DNA of 9,192 nucleotides from Candidatus Scatousia excrementipullorum (GCA_017694215.1 JADIND010000061.1:1-9192); one strand, 5' to 3'. Positions 1 through 5,669 are shown, numbered from the stretch's first letter. Made by a program: numbers and translations. The notes: generated by a model not told the origin, from the sequence alone.

Positions 1-18
1 CTTCCGTCCCAGCCATTT

Positions 19-54
19 AACAGAGGTCAGAAAAATATTCTGACCTCTGTTTTT
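19..54 (+). terminator. Rho-independent terminator of a gene upstream of the window
   Basis: A perfect 14-bp stem (19-32 with 38-51) encloses a 5-nt loop and runs into a short T run (50-54). The T run is on the plus-strand side only, so it most likely ends a plus-strand transcript from a gene left of the window. The minus-strand side lacks a T run, so it is a poor terminator for the gene at 122-643. Confidence 0.85.
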
Positions 55-121
55 ATATTAAAATTCTTATTTCTAATTAAGCATATTTATATGTTCTAAT
101 TAGCAAAATTAATTGGTAATA

Positions 122-643
122 TTAATGCTCAACATTTCCGTTATCATCCAGAGGAAGCCAAGAATCTTTATTCTCTCTCAAGTCAATAACTTTATCAATG
201 TTAGTTCCTTGAACACTACTTTTGCCCATAAGGAAAATTCTGTCCATCATATCACCCAAAATTTTCCCGACCAGACTATCACCACTAACAGTAACCTGGT
301 CATTACCTCCATCCTTTAAATCAATCTTACCGACTTCTGAATTTGTAATAGAGTAAACATCCTTTCCGTCAGTACCTTTAACACTCATCAATTCCAAATC
401 CTGTATTGTAGTCGTAAATCCTTTACGGAATATAGACGGTTCTTTACCTGCCTGAGGCTGTGAATTTATACGTTCAAGTTGTTTATCACTTATTTCAAAT
501 ACACCATAGTCAGTAAATATCGTGTATATAGTATCGGGCTGAATTCCATAAGCTTCATACCCTTCATTCTCTTTTCTTGAAGAAACGCCTTTAAATCCCT
601 CGATTTTAATACCATGAAAATTTGTAATTTGTGGTTCACTCAT
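122..643 (-). CDS. Hypothetical protein, 173 aa, unknown family
   Basis: I do not recognise this protein. It is a soluble-looking, acidic protein with no signal peptide and no membrane segment. Visible features are an N-terminal MSEPQITNFHGIKIEGFKG, a Tyr/Thr-rich middle (TIYTIFTDYGVFEISDKQLE, about residues 38-56) and a Gly/Asp-rich stretch near 110-123. An upstream ATG at 656-658 would add five residues, but the Shine-Dalgarno GGAGGA overlaps that ATG and sits 7 nt before the ATG at 641-643, so translation almost surely begins at the latter. The gene points away from the rest of the window and is separated from its neighbours by long non-coding stretches, so context gives no clue. No clear terminator follows its stop; only an AT-rich imperfect palindrome lies at 73-103. 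That it is a real gene rests on its length, the strong ribosome site and even codon use. Confidence 0.7.
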   Translation of the reverse strand: MSEPQITNFHGIKIEGFKGVSSRKENEGYEAYGIQPDTIYTIFTDYGVFEISDKQLERINSQPQAGKEPSIFRKGFTTTIQDLELMSVKGTDGKDVYSITNSEVGKIDLKDGGNDQVTVSGDSLVGKILGDMMDRIFLMGKSSVQGTNIDKVIDLRENKDSWLPLDDNGNVEH

Positions 644-650
644 TCTAATA

Positions 651-656
651 TCCTCC
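651..656 (-). promoter_or_regulatory. Shine-Dalgarno that sets the start of the minus-strand gene
   Basis: On the minus strand this reads GGAGGA, 7 nt ahead of the ATG at 643-641. It overlaps a second, upstream in-frame ATG (658-656), which has no ribosome site of its own. This decides in favour of the shorter protein. Confidence 0.75.
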
Positions 657-736
657 ATTATTGTAAAAATTGTTTTTATAATTTAATAAAGGATACCTGC
701 ATATAAAAATTGCCCCATCCCACACCACCATATTAT

Positions 737-764
737 ATTATAGAGGCATTATAACAGGGTTTAA
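737..764 (-). promoter_or_regulatory. Possible promoter for the minus-strand gene
   Basis: On the minus strand a perfect TATAAT lies at 742-737 and a poor -35 (TTAAAC, 764-759) lies 16 nt upstream. A second TATAAT occurs at 753-748. The -10 elements are good matches but the region is very AT-rich and the -35 is weak. The predicted leader would be near 90 nt. Confidence 0.35.
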
Positions 765-878
765 GACATTTATAATTTACCTTTACATTTTGTAACATTT
801 CATTATTTATGTACTTTTGTTTCGAAATTCAAGCTCTGTAGGTTGGACTTTCAGCAAAACAATGAATATTCCAGTCTG

Positions 879-914
879 CCCCCTCACCCTAACCCTCTCC
901 CCTCGGGCGAGGGA
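879..914. repeat. REP-like palindromic repeat, CCCTCACCCTAACCCT type
   Basis: The sequence begins CCCCTCACCCTAACCCTC and folds into a short GC hairpin (CCCTC at 900-904 with GAGGG at 909-913, 4-nt loop). I recognise this word from intergenic repeats in many unrelated bacterial genomes; that recognition is from memory. Spurious proteins reading LTLSPRARE come from translating such units. Confidence 0.6.
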
Positions 915-923
915 ATATTATGC

Positions 924-949
924 GTCATTGCGGGCTCCGACCCGCAATC
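924..949. repeat. Short palindromic repeat, GTCATTGCGGG type
   Basis: A perfect 8-bp inverted repeat, ATTGCGGG (927-934) and CCCGCAAT (941-948), encloses a 6-nt loop. The flanking GTC...C resembles a common intergenic repeat class (GTCATTGCGGGC...CCCGCAATC). There is no T run, so it is not a terminator. Confidence 0.6.
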
Positions 950-968
950 GCATTACCACAGCATCCTG

Positions 969-1046
969 TCATCCTGAACTGGCTGCAAAATCTGTTGAGA
1001 CAAAGTCGAAACGTGATTTTATGCCCCTACCTGGTGTTTCAGGATC
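969..1046. repeat. Palindromic repeat with ATCCTGAA/TTCAGGAT arms
   Basis: A perfect 8-bp inverted repeat, ATCCTGAA (971-978) and TTCAGGAT (1038-1045), has about 59 nt between the arms. The GTCATCCTGAAC start and the GTTTCAGGATC end match a frequently seen intergenic repeat style. The inside contains a diverged related-looking segment (GAGACAAAGTCGAA). Confidence 0.5.
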
Positions 1047-1068
1047 TTACAACCGGTATAGAAAAAGA

Positions 1069-1119
1069 GATTCTGAATAGTCTTCCCGTGAGCCGCAGCG
1101 GTTAATGTTTCAGAATGAC
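1069..1119. repeat. Palindromic repeat with ATTCTGAA/TTCAGAAT arms
   Basis: A perfect 8-bp inverted repeat, ATTCTGAA (1070-1077) and TTCAGAAT (1109-1116), is followed by GAC. The arms are a variant of the neighbouring ATCCTGAA/TTCAGGAT unit, so the two are probably members of one family in tandem. Confidence 0.5.
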
Positions 1120-1125
1120 CTGATA

Positions 1126-1166
1126 AAAATCCCCCTTCCATTTCCCCCTTAGAAAAGGGGGACAGG
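1126..1166. repeat. Palindromic repeat, TCCCCCTT type
   Basis: Two C-rich words (ATCCCCCTT near 1129-1137 and TTTCCCCCTT at 1141-1150) precede AAGGGGGA. The second word and AAGGGGGA form an 8-bp hairpin (1143-1150 with 1155-1162) with an AGAA loop. I know similar units as dispersed intergenic repeats in several phyla, from memory only. Confidence 0.55.
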
Positions 1167-1167
1167 G

Positions 1168-1245
1168 CTCTGCCGACCTTGTAAGGAGCAAAGGGAACAG
1201 AACGGCCCGTATCTTATGGTGCTACTTTTCCTCAAACCGGCAGAG
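1168..1245. repeat. 78-bp segment bounded by 8-bp inverted repeats
   Basis: CTCTGCCG (1168-1175) and CGGCAGAG (1238-1245) are perfect inverted repeats 62 nt apart. Inside are further partial fold-backs (CCTT..AAGG at 1177-1186; AGCA and TGCT). It could be a degraded miniature element or a structured repeat; no target-site duplication is evident. Confidence 0.4.
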
Positions 1246-1257
1246 AATTTACAATTT

Positions 1258-1273
1258 ACAAAATTAATTTTGT
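1258..1273. promoter_or_regulatory. 16-bp perfect palindrome, candidate operator
   Basis: ACAAAATTAATTTTGT is perfectly self-complementary. It ends 18 bp before the predicted -35 of the following gene, a common place for a dimeric regulator. It follows a tandem AATTTAC AATTTAC. High AT content raises the chance of coincidence. Confidence 0.35.
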
Positions 1274-1291
1274 GATAATACTTAAAATATG

Positions 1292-1320
1292 TTGTATTTA
1301 AATATTTTCTGTTATAGAAT
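1292..1320 (+). promoter_or_regulatory. Probable promoter of the 167-aa hypothetical gene
   Basis: TTGTAT (1292-1297), a 17-bp spacer and TAGAAT (1315-1320) fit a sigma70-type promoter; the -10 is a 5/6 match. The leader would be about 57 nt. Confidence 0.5.
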
Positions 1321-1383
1321 GTGCTCGGAGAAAATTTTATTATAAGTCGTTTTAGTTAGTTTATATTAAAAGGAGGTCTTATT

Positions 1384-1887
1384 ATGTTAAGCAGAGTAAC
1401 CGATAGTACAAATTTTACAGCGACTATCATACGTAACAATGCATTCCGTGAAGGTGTGAAACAAGCAAGAACAGATACTGCTACAGGTTTTCTTTATGAA
1501 GCCAATGCGTTTGCTAATGCGGTTAAATATCTTGAGAATGACGGTACCGAAGATGTTTACGAAATAGTTAAGGATGATTACAGAAAGGATAATTACTTCC
1601 TTACCAAAAACGGAGATGTTGTACTTAACCGTGATTACCCGACTGTAGGACAAAGTGCAAAACACTTATTTATGGATTATGTTGCATCTGAAGGAAACAA
1701 CGGAATAGCCAAACCGTTTACTCCGGGTATTGATACCAGAGTAAGACTTGGTGATATTAATAATAATTTAGAAAAAATAAAAGAAGCAATAACAAAAACA
1801 CAAGAGGATATTGAAAACATAAGGTCGGTGCATACTACAGTATCAGCAGCAGAAGAAGTTAATAAAAAACTTGATACTATTGCTTAA
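1384..1887 (+). CDS. Hypothetical protein, 167 aa, helical C-terminus
   Basis: I do not recognise the family. The N-terminal part (about 1-60) looks helical and charged (FREGVKQARTDTATGFLYEA). It is followed by a segment rich in Asp, Tyr and Lys (VYEIVKDDYRKDNYFLTKNG, 58-77), a middle with DYPTVGQSAKHLFMDYV (84-100), and a C-terminal stretch (about 123-165) rich in Glu/Lys/Ile/Leu at heptad-like spacing that may form a coiled coil. There is no signal peptide and no membrane segment. Translation signals are very strong: AAAAGGAGG ends 7 nt before the ATG. It is a single-gene unit with its own promoter and a terminator directly after the stop, which suggests good expression. A cytoplasmic structural or adaptor protein would fit, but no function can be named. 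Confidence 0.75.
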   Translation: MLSRVTDSTNFTATIIRNNAFREGVKQARTDTATGFLYEANAFANAVKYLENDGTEDVYEIVKDDYRKDNYFLTKNGDVVLNRDYPTVGQSAKHLFMDYVASEGNNGIAKPFTPGIDTRVRLGDINNNLEKIKEAITKTQEDIENIRSVHTTVSAAEEVNKKLDTIA

Positions 1888-1899
1888 TTTTATTAAATA

Positions 1900-1932
1900 A
1901 AAATTCGGGGGTAAAAATTATCCCCGAATTTT
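1900..1932 (+). terminator. Rho-independent terminator after the 167-aa gene
   Basis: An 11-bp stem (1900-1910 with 1922-1932) has an 11-nt loop and a 3' arm ending in TTTT. It begins 13 nt after the stop codon. The A-rich 5' side means it could also work weakly on the other strand. Confidence 0.75.
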
Positions 1933-1943
1933 GTATATATTAT

Positions 1944-2609
1944 ATGGCAATTTTTTCTGTGTTCCGGTTTTATAAAGATATGCAAAATAATAATATTTCA
2001 TTTACCTCAAAAATCCGGTTTGTGCCGTGGAAAACTTTCAGCAAAATGCAAAAGAAAAACGAAATTTTGTATTTCCACGACACTCCAAATATTTTAAAAG
2101 CCGATGAATTTTATTCAATGGATATAAGAACCTGCACCGGAGGCGGACTAACCAAACCGTCAACACAAGAGGCAGAAGGCTTTCACTTCTGGGATGATCG
2201 GGTAACAAACAAAAAAGCTAATGATAATGTCATTTCTTTAATCCGATTTGTCAAAAATCCCGAAAGAGGAATTATTCTTGGCGGCAAACGACTCCGTGAA
2301 AACCCGCTTTCTATACCATTATTTAATAAATTCAAACAACTTATATCAGAACGAATAAACAACAATCTGACTGTATTCGGTATCCATAAAAATGCATACG
2401 GGCAAACCCATTATCATTACGATAAGAAAACCGATACATGGACAATTTGTTCGGAATATATAAAAAGTGAAAAAGGTCCGCAAAGAGCTGTGAACAGTCT
2501 TGGAACTCTTAGAAATGCTTTTGAAGAAATTTCTATAGCCCCGGGAGACAGACTATTTATCGGAAATAAAGAAATCCTTCCAAAAGATGCACCTGACATT
2601 TTCAAGTAG
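1944..2609 (+). CDS. Hypothetical protein, 221 aa (or 209 aa from a later ATG)
   Basis: I do not recognise the function. The protein is basic and soluble-looking. Visible words (numbered from the first ATG) are ISFTSKIRFVPW (18-29), a Gly turn in RTCTGGGLTKPS (62-73), GFHFWDD (79-85), RFVKNPERGIILGGKRL (101-117), an HYHYD stretch (156-160) and a C-terminal IAPGDRLFIGNKEI (198-211). The start is uncertain. The ATG at 1944 lies only 11 nt after the preceding terminator and has no Shine-Dalgarno. The ATG at 1980 gives MQNNNISFTSKIRF, which resembles how I remember related short proteins beginning, but it has only a weak AAAG ahead of it. No promoter is convincing, so expression may be low or depend on read-through. 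The HxH pair and the GFHFWDD word look like conserved positions, but nothing ties them to an enzyme class. Confidence 0.6.
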   Translation: MAIFSVFRFYKDMQNNNISFTSKIRFVPWKTFSKMQKKNEILYFHDTPNILKADEFYSMDIRTCTGGGLTKPSTQEAEGFHFWDDRVTNKKANDNVISLIRFVKNPERGIILGGKRLRENPLSIPLFNKFKQLISERINNNLTVFGIHKNAYGQTHYHYDKKTDTWTICSEYIKSEKGPQRAVNSLGTLRNAFEEISIAPGDRLFIGNKEILPKDAPDIFK

Positions 2610-2650
2610 TTGATAAATGTACCTTAACTTCCTTTTAGAGTTTGTGTTTC

Positions 2651-2679
2651 TTGACATTTCTTAACAAATATGGTTAAAT
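2651..2679 (+). promoter_or_regulatory. Strong promoter of the glycosyltransferase-like gene
   Basis: A consensus TTGACA (2651-2656), a 17-bp spacer and TTAAAT (2674-2679) are preceded by TGG, giving an extended -10. Predicted transcription begins near 2686, leaving a leader of about 45 nt. Confidence 0.65.
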
Positions 2680-2729
2680 TGGTATCAAAATAGGAACAAT
2701 AATAAGCAGGTGCAAGGGAGTTTAAAAAG

Positions 2730-3974
2730 ATGAAAGGTATTTGGCCTGAACAATATATGCATAACCCTGATATGAATAAACCCATTGAACAAATATGGGA
2801 TGATATTGACGGGTATAGTTTTGAAGAACTTTATGAACAGGAAAATAAATGGGGCTCTTTAAGTTTTCTTGTACCGTTCCCGCCTATGAATTATAAGGGT
2901 AAATTTGTCAAAGGCATATGTTTTTCACAAGCGACAAGGCTTCTTATGGAAAGATATCCGGATATGAAAAAACTCTTTCACGTATGTGCAAATTCAATGT
3001 TTGCATCAATCCCTTGGTCGCATAATGCTGATATGTTTTTCACCTGCTATAAAAACGAGGCAAGAGAAAAGTATTATAAAAATAAATATCCTGAAACAAA
3101 AAATATTCCGTTTCTGCCGCTGCAGGATGCCGATTTTCTGAACGAATACACTATAGCACCGGTTGAAAATAAGGAAAAAACTATTGATGTAATCTGTGTA
3201 TCTACTGCATTCCCTGTTAAAAATCTTCCTGTAATTGCTAAAGCTTTAAAGATTTACGAAGAAAAATACGGCAGAATTTTGAAAGTTGTATATGCAATCG
3301 GGAATAATGCAGCCAAAAAACTCGACGACGGAACTCTGGATTATTCCGGTGTAATTGAGTATGCAAAAGGACCGCTGCGAGAAGTCGATGCAATTTTAGG
3401 CGATACGAAAAAATATATTGACTTTATTCCATACATAAAATATTATGATTTGCCAAAATATTATACAGCGGCAAAATGCGGAGTTTTAGGCTCACTGATT
3501 GAAGGTAAAAACCGATTCTTAAGCGAATGCAGAAGTTGTGACTGCCCTGTAATTGTATTTAAAGATTTTAATAAATATACAAGGGGCGATTATCCGGTAT
3601 TTTTCGGAAACAGCGGAGAATATGTTCCTGAATTCAGTTCGGAATCGCTTGCTGATACAATACACAAAGTTATTTCTCATCCTGAAAATTATGAGGCCAG
3701 AAAAAATTATCTGAAATACAACGGCAGAACAAATTTTGTAAATATAATGGTTGATTCGCTTCCATACTACAGAGAAAACATTCCTGACTATGAGCCCGGG
3801 AAAATTCATGAAAATCTGTGGGTGGATTTGGCTTGTTATGACAATTATCAGGTAGGTTTCAGGGACTTTTTATACGGTAAGAAAATACCGTTATCTCATG
3901 TTGTCGGAATAGAAGATATCAAAAAACTTCTCAGTGCATATTATACAAAATTCGGTCTTGAGTGGAAAGATTAA
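2730..3974 (+). CDS. Putative GT-B glycosyltransferase (GT4-like)
   Basis: This probably transfers a sugar from a nucleotide-sugar donor to an unknown acceptor in the cytoplasm. The C-terminal half carries the signs of a GT4-type donor domain. IDVICVSTAFPVKNLPVIAK (152-171) corresponds to the usual 'GR..p.KN...li.A' strand and helix. SLIEGKNRFLSE (255-266) followed by CPVIVF holds an E-x7-E pair (Glu258, Glu266), the GT4 donor-binding signature. ESLADTIHKVI (305-315) matches the following helix. The first 150 residues are much less typical and contain no clear glycine-rich N-terminal loop. At 414 aa the length is normal. There is no signal peptide or membrane segment. AGGGAG lies 9 nt before the ATG. 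It stands alone, with no other sugar or lipid genes near it, so the acceptor cannot be guessed. A Cys cluster (CRSCDC, 267-272) beside the E-x7-E is unusual. Confidence 0.65.
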   Translation: MKGIWPEQYMHNPDMNKPIEQIWDDIDGYSFEELYEQENKWGSLSFLVPFPPMNYKGKFVKGICFSQATRLLMERYPDMKKLFHVCANSMFASIPWSHNADMFFTCYKNEAREKYYKNKYPETKNIPFLPLQDADFLNEYTIAPVENKEKTIDVICVSTAFPVKNLPVIAKALKIYEEKYGRILKVVYAIGNNAAKKLDDGTLDYSGVIEYAKGPLREVDAILGDTKKYIDFIPYIKYYDLPKYYTAAKCGVLGSLIEGKNRFLSECRSCDCPVIVFKDFNKYTRGDYPVFFGNSGEYVPEFSSESLADTIHKVISHPENYEARKNYLKYNGRTNFVNIMVDSLPYYRENIPDYEPGKIHENLWVDLACYDNYQVGFRDFLYGKKIPLSHVVGIEDIKKLLSAYYTKFGLEWKD

Positions 3975-3979
3975 GGCTC

Positions 3980-4008
3980 GCAAAGTTCGCCTGTTCACTT
4001 CGCTTTTT
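3980..4008 (+). terminator. Weak possible terminator after the glycosyltransferase gene
   Basis: A 7-bp stem with one mismatch (3980-3986 with 3997-4003) and a 10-nt loop is followed directly by TTTTT (4004-4008). It starts 6 nt after the stop, which is where a terminator is expected. Confidence 0.4.
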
Positions 4009-4294
4009 ACAAAGAGGCAGGATACTATCATTTACTTTTTGAAATCTCATGCGTTTAGAGGAGTAACTTTTGTCAGATATAGGTTATTTTATGTATAGGA
4101 AAACTGTTTTGTACATTCTTATTCCGAATAATTTCCAATATCCGTGATACGGGCATGCCTTTTAAAGCCAATATTAAATTTTGTAAACGCTTTTTAAGTT
4201 ATGTAAACAGGGCTGAAATCATGTCACTATCATGGTTTCGGATATTATTAAGGGGACGGAAATACACTTAAAATAAAATAGTTGTCCTCACTCA

Positions 4295-4321
4295 TTGAAA
4301 AGAGTAGAATTAAATTATACT
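4295..4321 (+). promoter_or_regulatory. Possible promoter of the yggS-sepF operon
   Basis: TTGAAA (4295-4300) and TATACT (4316-4321, a 5/6 match) are 15 bp apart, slightly short of the ideal. It lies about 40 bp before the start codon and no better candidate is seen nearby. Confidence 0.4.
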
Positions 4322-4361
4322 CAATCTAAAGAGTGATTTTCTTGTAGAGGTAAGATTATTT

Positions 4362-5024
4362 ATGTTTGAGACAGTTAAATCCAATCTTTTACGGATACAG
4401 GAAGAAATTGCACCTTATAGACCAAATATCATTGCAGTCACAAAATACTTTGACAGGAATGCCATTGTTGCAGCGTACGAGGCAGGGTTGAGGAATTTCG
4501 GTGAATCAAGAGCCGTTGAGGCTGTTGAAAAAATTATGCAGCTTCCTGATTATGTCAGAGAAAATTCAAGTTTTCATTTTATCGGTCATCTTCAGGGTAA
4601 CAAGGTTAAAAAAGTTGTTAAATATTTCGACTTCATTCATTCGGTAGATTCTCTGAAACTAGCAGCCCATATATCTCAGGAGGCTAAAGAACTCGGTAAG
4701 ATTCAAAAAATTCTCCTCCAGCTCAATAATGCAGGTGAGGTTCAAAAGTTCGGATATTCAAAAGAGGCATTATTCAAAGATTTTCCTGATATTTTGAAGC
4801 TTGAAAATGTTAAAATCGTAGGGTTGATGAATATGACTCCTCTCGGTGCAGGTGACGATTTTATTGAAAAATTGTTTCTTGATGCCGCTGATACTAAAAA
4901 ACTTCTCGAAAAGACTTTTAACTGCAAAATGAATGAATTATCTATGGGGATGAGTCAGGATTATCAAATCGCAGCACGCTGCGGGGCGACAATGCTGAGA
5001 ATAGGCAGAAAATTATTTAGTTAA
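4362..5024 (+). CDS. yggS: YggS/PipY/YBL036C-family PLP-homeostasis protein
   Basis: This is a cytoplasmic pyridoxal-5'-phosphate carrier or buffer protein with an alanine-racemase-like TIM barrel but no known catalytic activity; in cyanobacteria the orthologue is PipY. Family landmarks are all present: AVTK with the PLP-lysine Lys28, NFGE (45-48), FHFIGHLQGNKVK (71-83), IHSVDS (92-97), LQLNNAGEVQKFGYS (119-133), GLMNM (154-158), LSMGMSQD (193-200) and GATMLRIG (208-215), which forms the phosphate-binding end. At 220 aa it is a full-length member. A GAGG stands 11 nt before the ATG, a rather long spacing. sepF follows 32 nt after its stop with no terminator between, so the two form an operon. 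The same pairing is known from cyanobacteria (pipY-sepF) and Firmicutes (ylmE-ylmF). No pipX-like gene is seen upstream. Confidence 0.93.
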   Translation: MFETVKSNLLRIQEEIAPYRPNIIAVTKYFDRNAIVAAYEAGLRNFGESRAVEAVEKIMQLPDYVRENSSFHFIGHLQGNKVKKVVKYFDFIHSVDSLKLAAHISQEAKELGKIQKILLQLNNAGEVQKFGYSKEALFKDFPDILKLENVKIVGLMNMTPLGAGDDFIEKLFLDAADTKKLLEKTFNCKMNELSMGMSQDYQIAARCGATMLRIGRKLFS

Positions 5025-5044
5025 GTAAGATAAATTAAAAATAC

Positions 5045-5049
5045 GGAGG
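5045..5049 (+). promoter_or_regulatory. Shine-Dalgarno fixing the GTG start of sepF
   Basis: GGAGG lies 7 nt before the GTG at 5057, where no ATG is available. This supports the GTG start and the amphipathic N-terminus it encodes. Confidence 0.7.
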
Positions 5050-5056
5050 AAAAAAG

Positions 5057-5557
5057 GTGGCAGTTGTAGCAGATAAAATTAAATCAGTTGTTGATTTTTT
5101 GGTTAAAGGTTTTGAACCTAGAGAATCTTTTGATGATTTGGCTGATGAAATGAATGAAGAAGTTTATGAAGTTCAGGATAACCTTGCTGTTGATCCGGCT
5201 TATTCTTACCAGCCGAAACAGGACAAAACTAATGACTTGAAAGTTATTAATCATCCGAATTACAGAGGTTATGAAGTTCTTGTTATGGAACCTCGTTCTT
5301 TTGATGATGCCGCTCAAATCGTTCAACACCTTAAAGACAGAAAGACTCTTGTCTTAAACCTCCATTTGCTTGATAAAGAACAATCTCAAAGAACTATCGA
5401 CTTTGTTTGCGGTGCTGCTCATGCTCTCAATGGCAAGCCTCAAAAAGTCGGAGATTTGGTTTTCGTATTCACTCCGAGCAACGTTACGCTCTCTGTTGAT
5501 ATGAGACCTAATCAGAATAAATTTAACGACTCATTGTGGGGGGCTCCTCTGCAATAG
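5057..5557 (+). CDS. sepF: Cell division protein SepF
   Basis: SepF binds the C-terminal peptide of FtsZ, bundles its filaments and anchors them to the membrane at the division site. The protein has the family layout. An N-terminal amphipathic segment (about 3-19, VVADKIKSVVDFLVKGF) serves as membrane anchor. An acidic, flexible linker (about 20-65) follows. The SepF domain (about 72-146) contains EVLVMEPRSFDDAAQIVQHL, then KTLVLNLHLLDKEQSQRTIDF, VCGAAHALNG and FVFTPSNVTL. Gly119 in DFVCGA lines up with the glycine of Bacillus SepF known to matter for dimer or ring assembly. The 166-aa length is normal. It is the second gene of the yggS operon and is followed by a terminator. Its partner ftsZ lies about 1.1 kb downstream in its own unit. 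A 20-residue tail after the domain (SVDMRPNQNKFNDSLWGAPL) has no assigned role. Confidence 0.95.
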   Translation: MAVVADKIKSVVDFLVKGFEPRESFDDLADEMNEEVYEVQDNLAVDPAYSYQPKQDKTNDLKVINHPNYRGYEVLVMEPRSFDDAAQIVQHLKDRKTLVLNLHLLDKEQSQRTIDFVCGAAHALNGKPQKVGDLVFVFTPSNVTLSVDMRPNQNKFNDSLWGAPLQ

Positions 5558-5602
5558 GTCTATTCGGGAGAGAAGAAGAGAGATAGTTAATATATAAATT
5601 TT

Positions 5603-5626
5603 AGACGGCTTTGCCGTCTTTTTTTT
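5603..5626 (+). terminator. Rho-independent terminator of the yggS-sepF operon
   Basis: A 7-bp GC-rich stem (AGACGGC 5603-5609 with GCCGTCT 5613-5619), a TTT loop and a run of eight T (5619-5626) make a textbook terminator 45 nt after the sepF stop. Confidence 0.92.
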
Positions 5627-5631
5627 GATTG

Positions 5632-5660
5632 TTGTGTAAATATTAAAATCATGTTATCCT
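5632..5660 (+). promoter_or_regulatory. Probable promoter of nadK, giving a nearly leaderless mRNA
   Basis: TTGTGT (5632-5637), a 17-bp spacer and TATCCT (5655-5660) lie between the sepF terminator and the nadK ATG at 5670. Transcription would begin only a few bases before the ATG, in agreement with the lack of a Shine-Dalgarno there. Confidence 0.4.
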
Positions 5661-5669
5661 TTAGCTGTT

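Larger units (their letters stand above)
644..1383. other. Gene-free interval of about 740 bases with repeat mosaic
   Basis: No credible gene is seen here. Short open frames over 817-1105 translate the repeats described below and lack ribosome sites. Content from left to right: the leader and possible promoter of the minus-strand gene (644-764); plain AT-rich sequence (765-870); a block of unlike short inverted repeats, more GC-rich than the flanks (877-1245); a 16-bp palindrome (1258-1273); and the promoter and ribosome site of the next gene (1292-1376). Confidence 0.75.
3975..4361. other. Gene-free interval of 387 bases
   Basis: No convincing gene is present. It contains the weak terminator above, a short hairpin CCGT-GAT-ACGG (4142-4152), two TGTAAAC words exactly 20 bp apart (4182-4188 and 4202-4208), a hairpin (GAAATCATG at 4215-4223 with CATGGTTTC at 4231-4239) and the promoter and ribosome site of the next gene. 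One 25-codon frame from a TTG at 4070 has a ribosome-site-like AGAGGAG 6 nt upstream but no other support. No known riboswitch core is evident. Confidence 0.6.

Noticed and set aside
73..103. AT-rich imperfect palindrome after the stop of the minus-strand gene as its terminator
   Set aside because: The stem is almost all A-T with internal mismatches and bulges, and no T run follows on the minus strand.
113..319. 68-codon plus-strand frame
   Set aside because: It lies entirely antisense within the minus-strand 173-aa gene apart from its first bases, and has no ribosome site.
817..1105. Two overlapping plus-strand open frames of 87 and 61 codons
   Set aside because: They translate the short palindromic repeats (including the familiar spurious LTLSPRARE), have no ribosome site and no protein-like composition.
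877..1245. CRISPR array
   Set aside because: The repeated units differ from each other, are not evenly spaced and no cas gene is present.
4070..4147. 25-codon frame starting at TTG with AGAGGAG 6 nt upstream
   Set aside because: Very short, rare start codon, no promoter and no terminator; the purine-rich word could be chance. Kept only as a note in the interval description.
4142..4240. Riboswitch before yggS
   Set aside because: The hairpins do not show the conserved core of any riboswitch class I know, and there is no terminator or ribosome-site sequestering arrangement next to the start codon.
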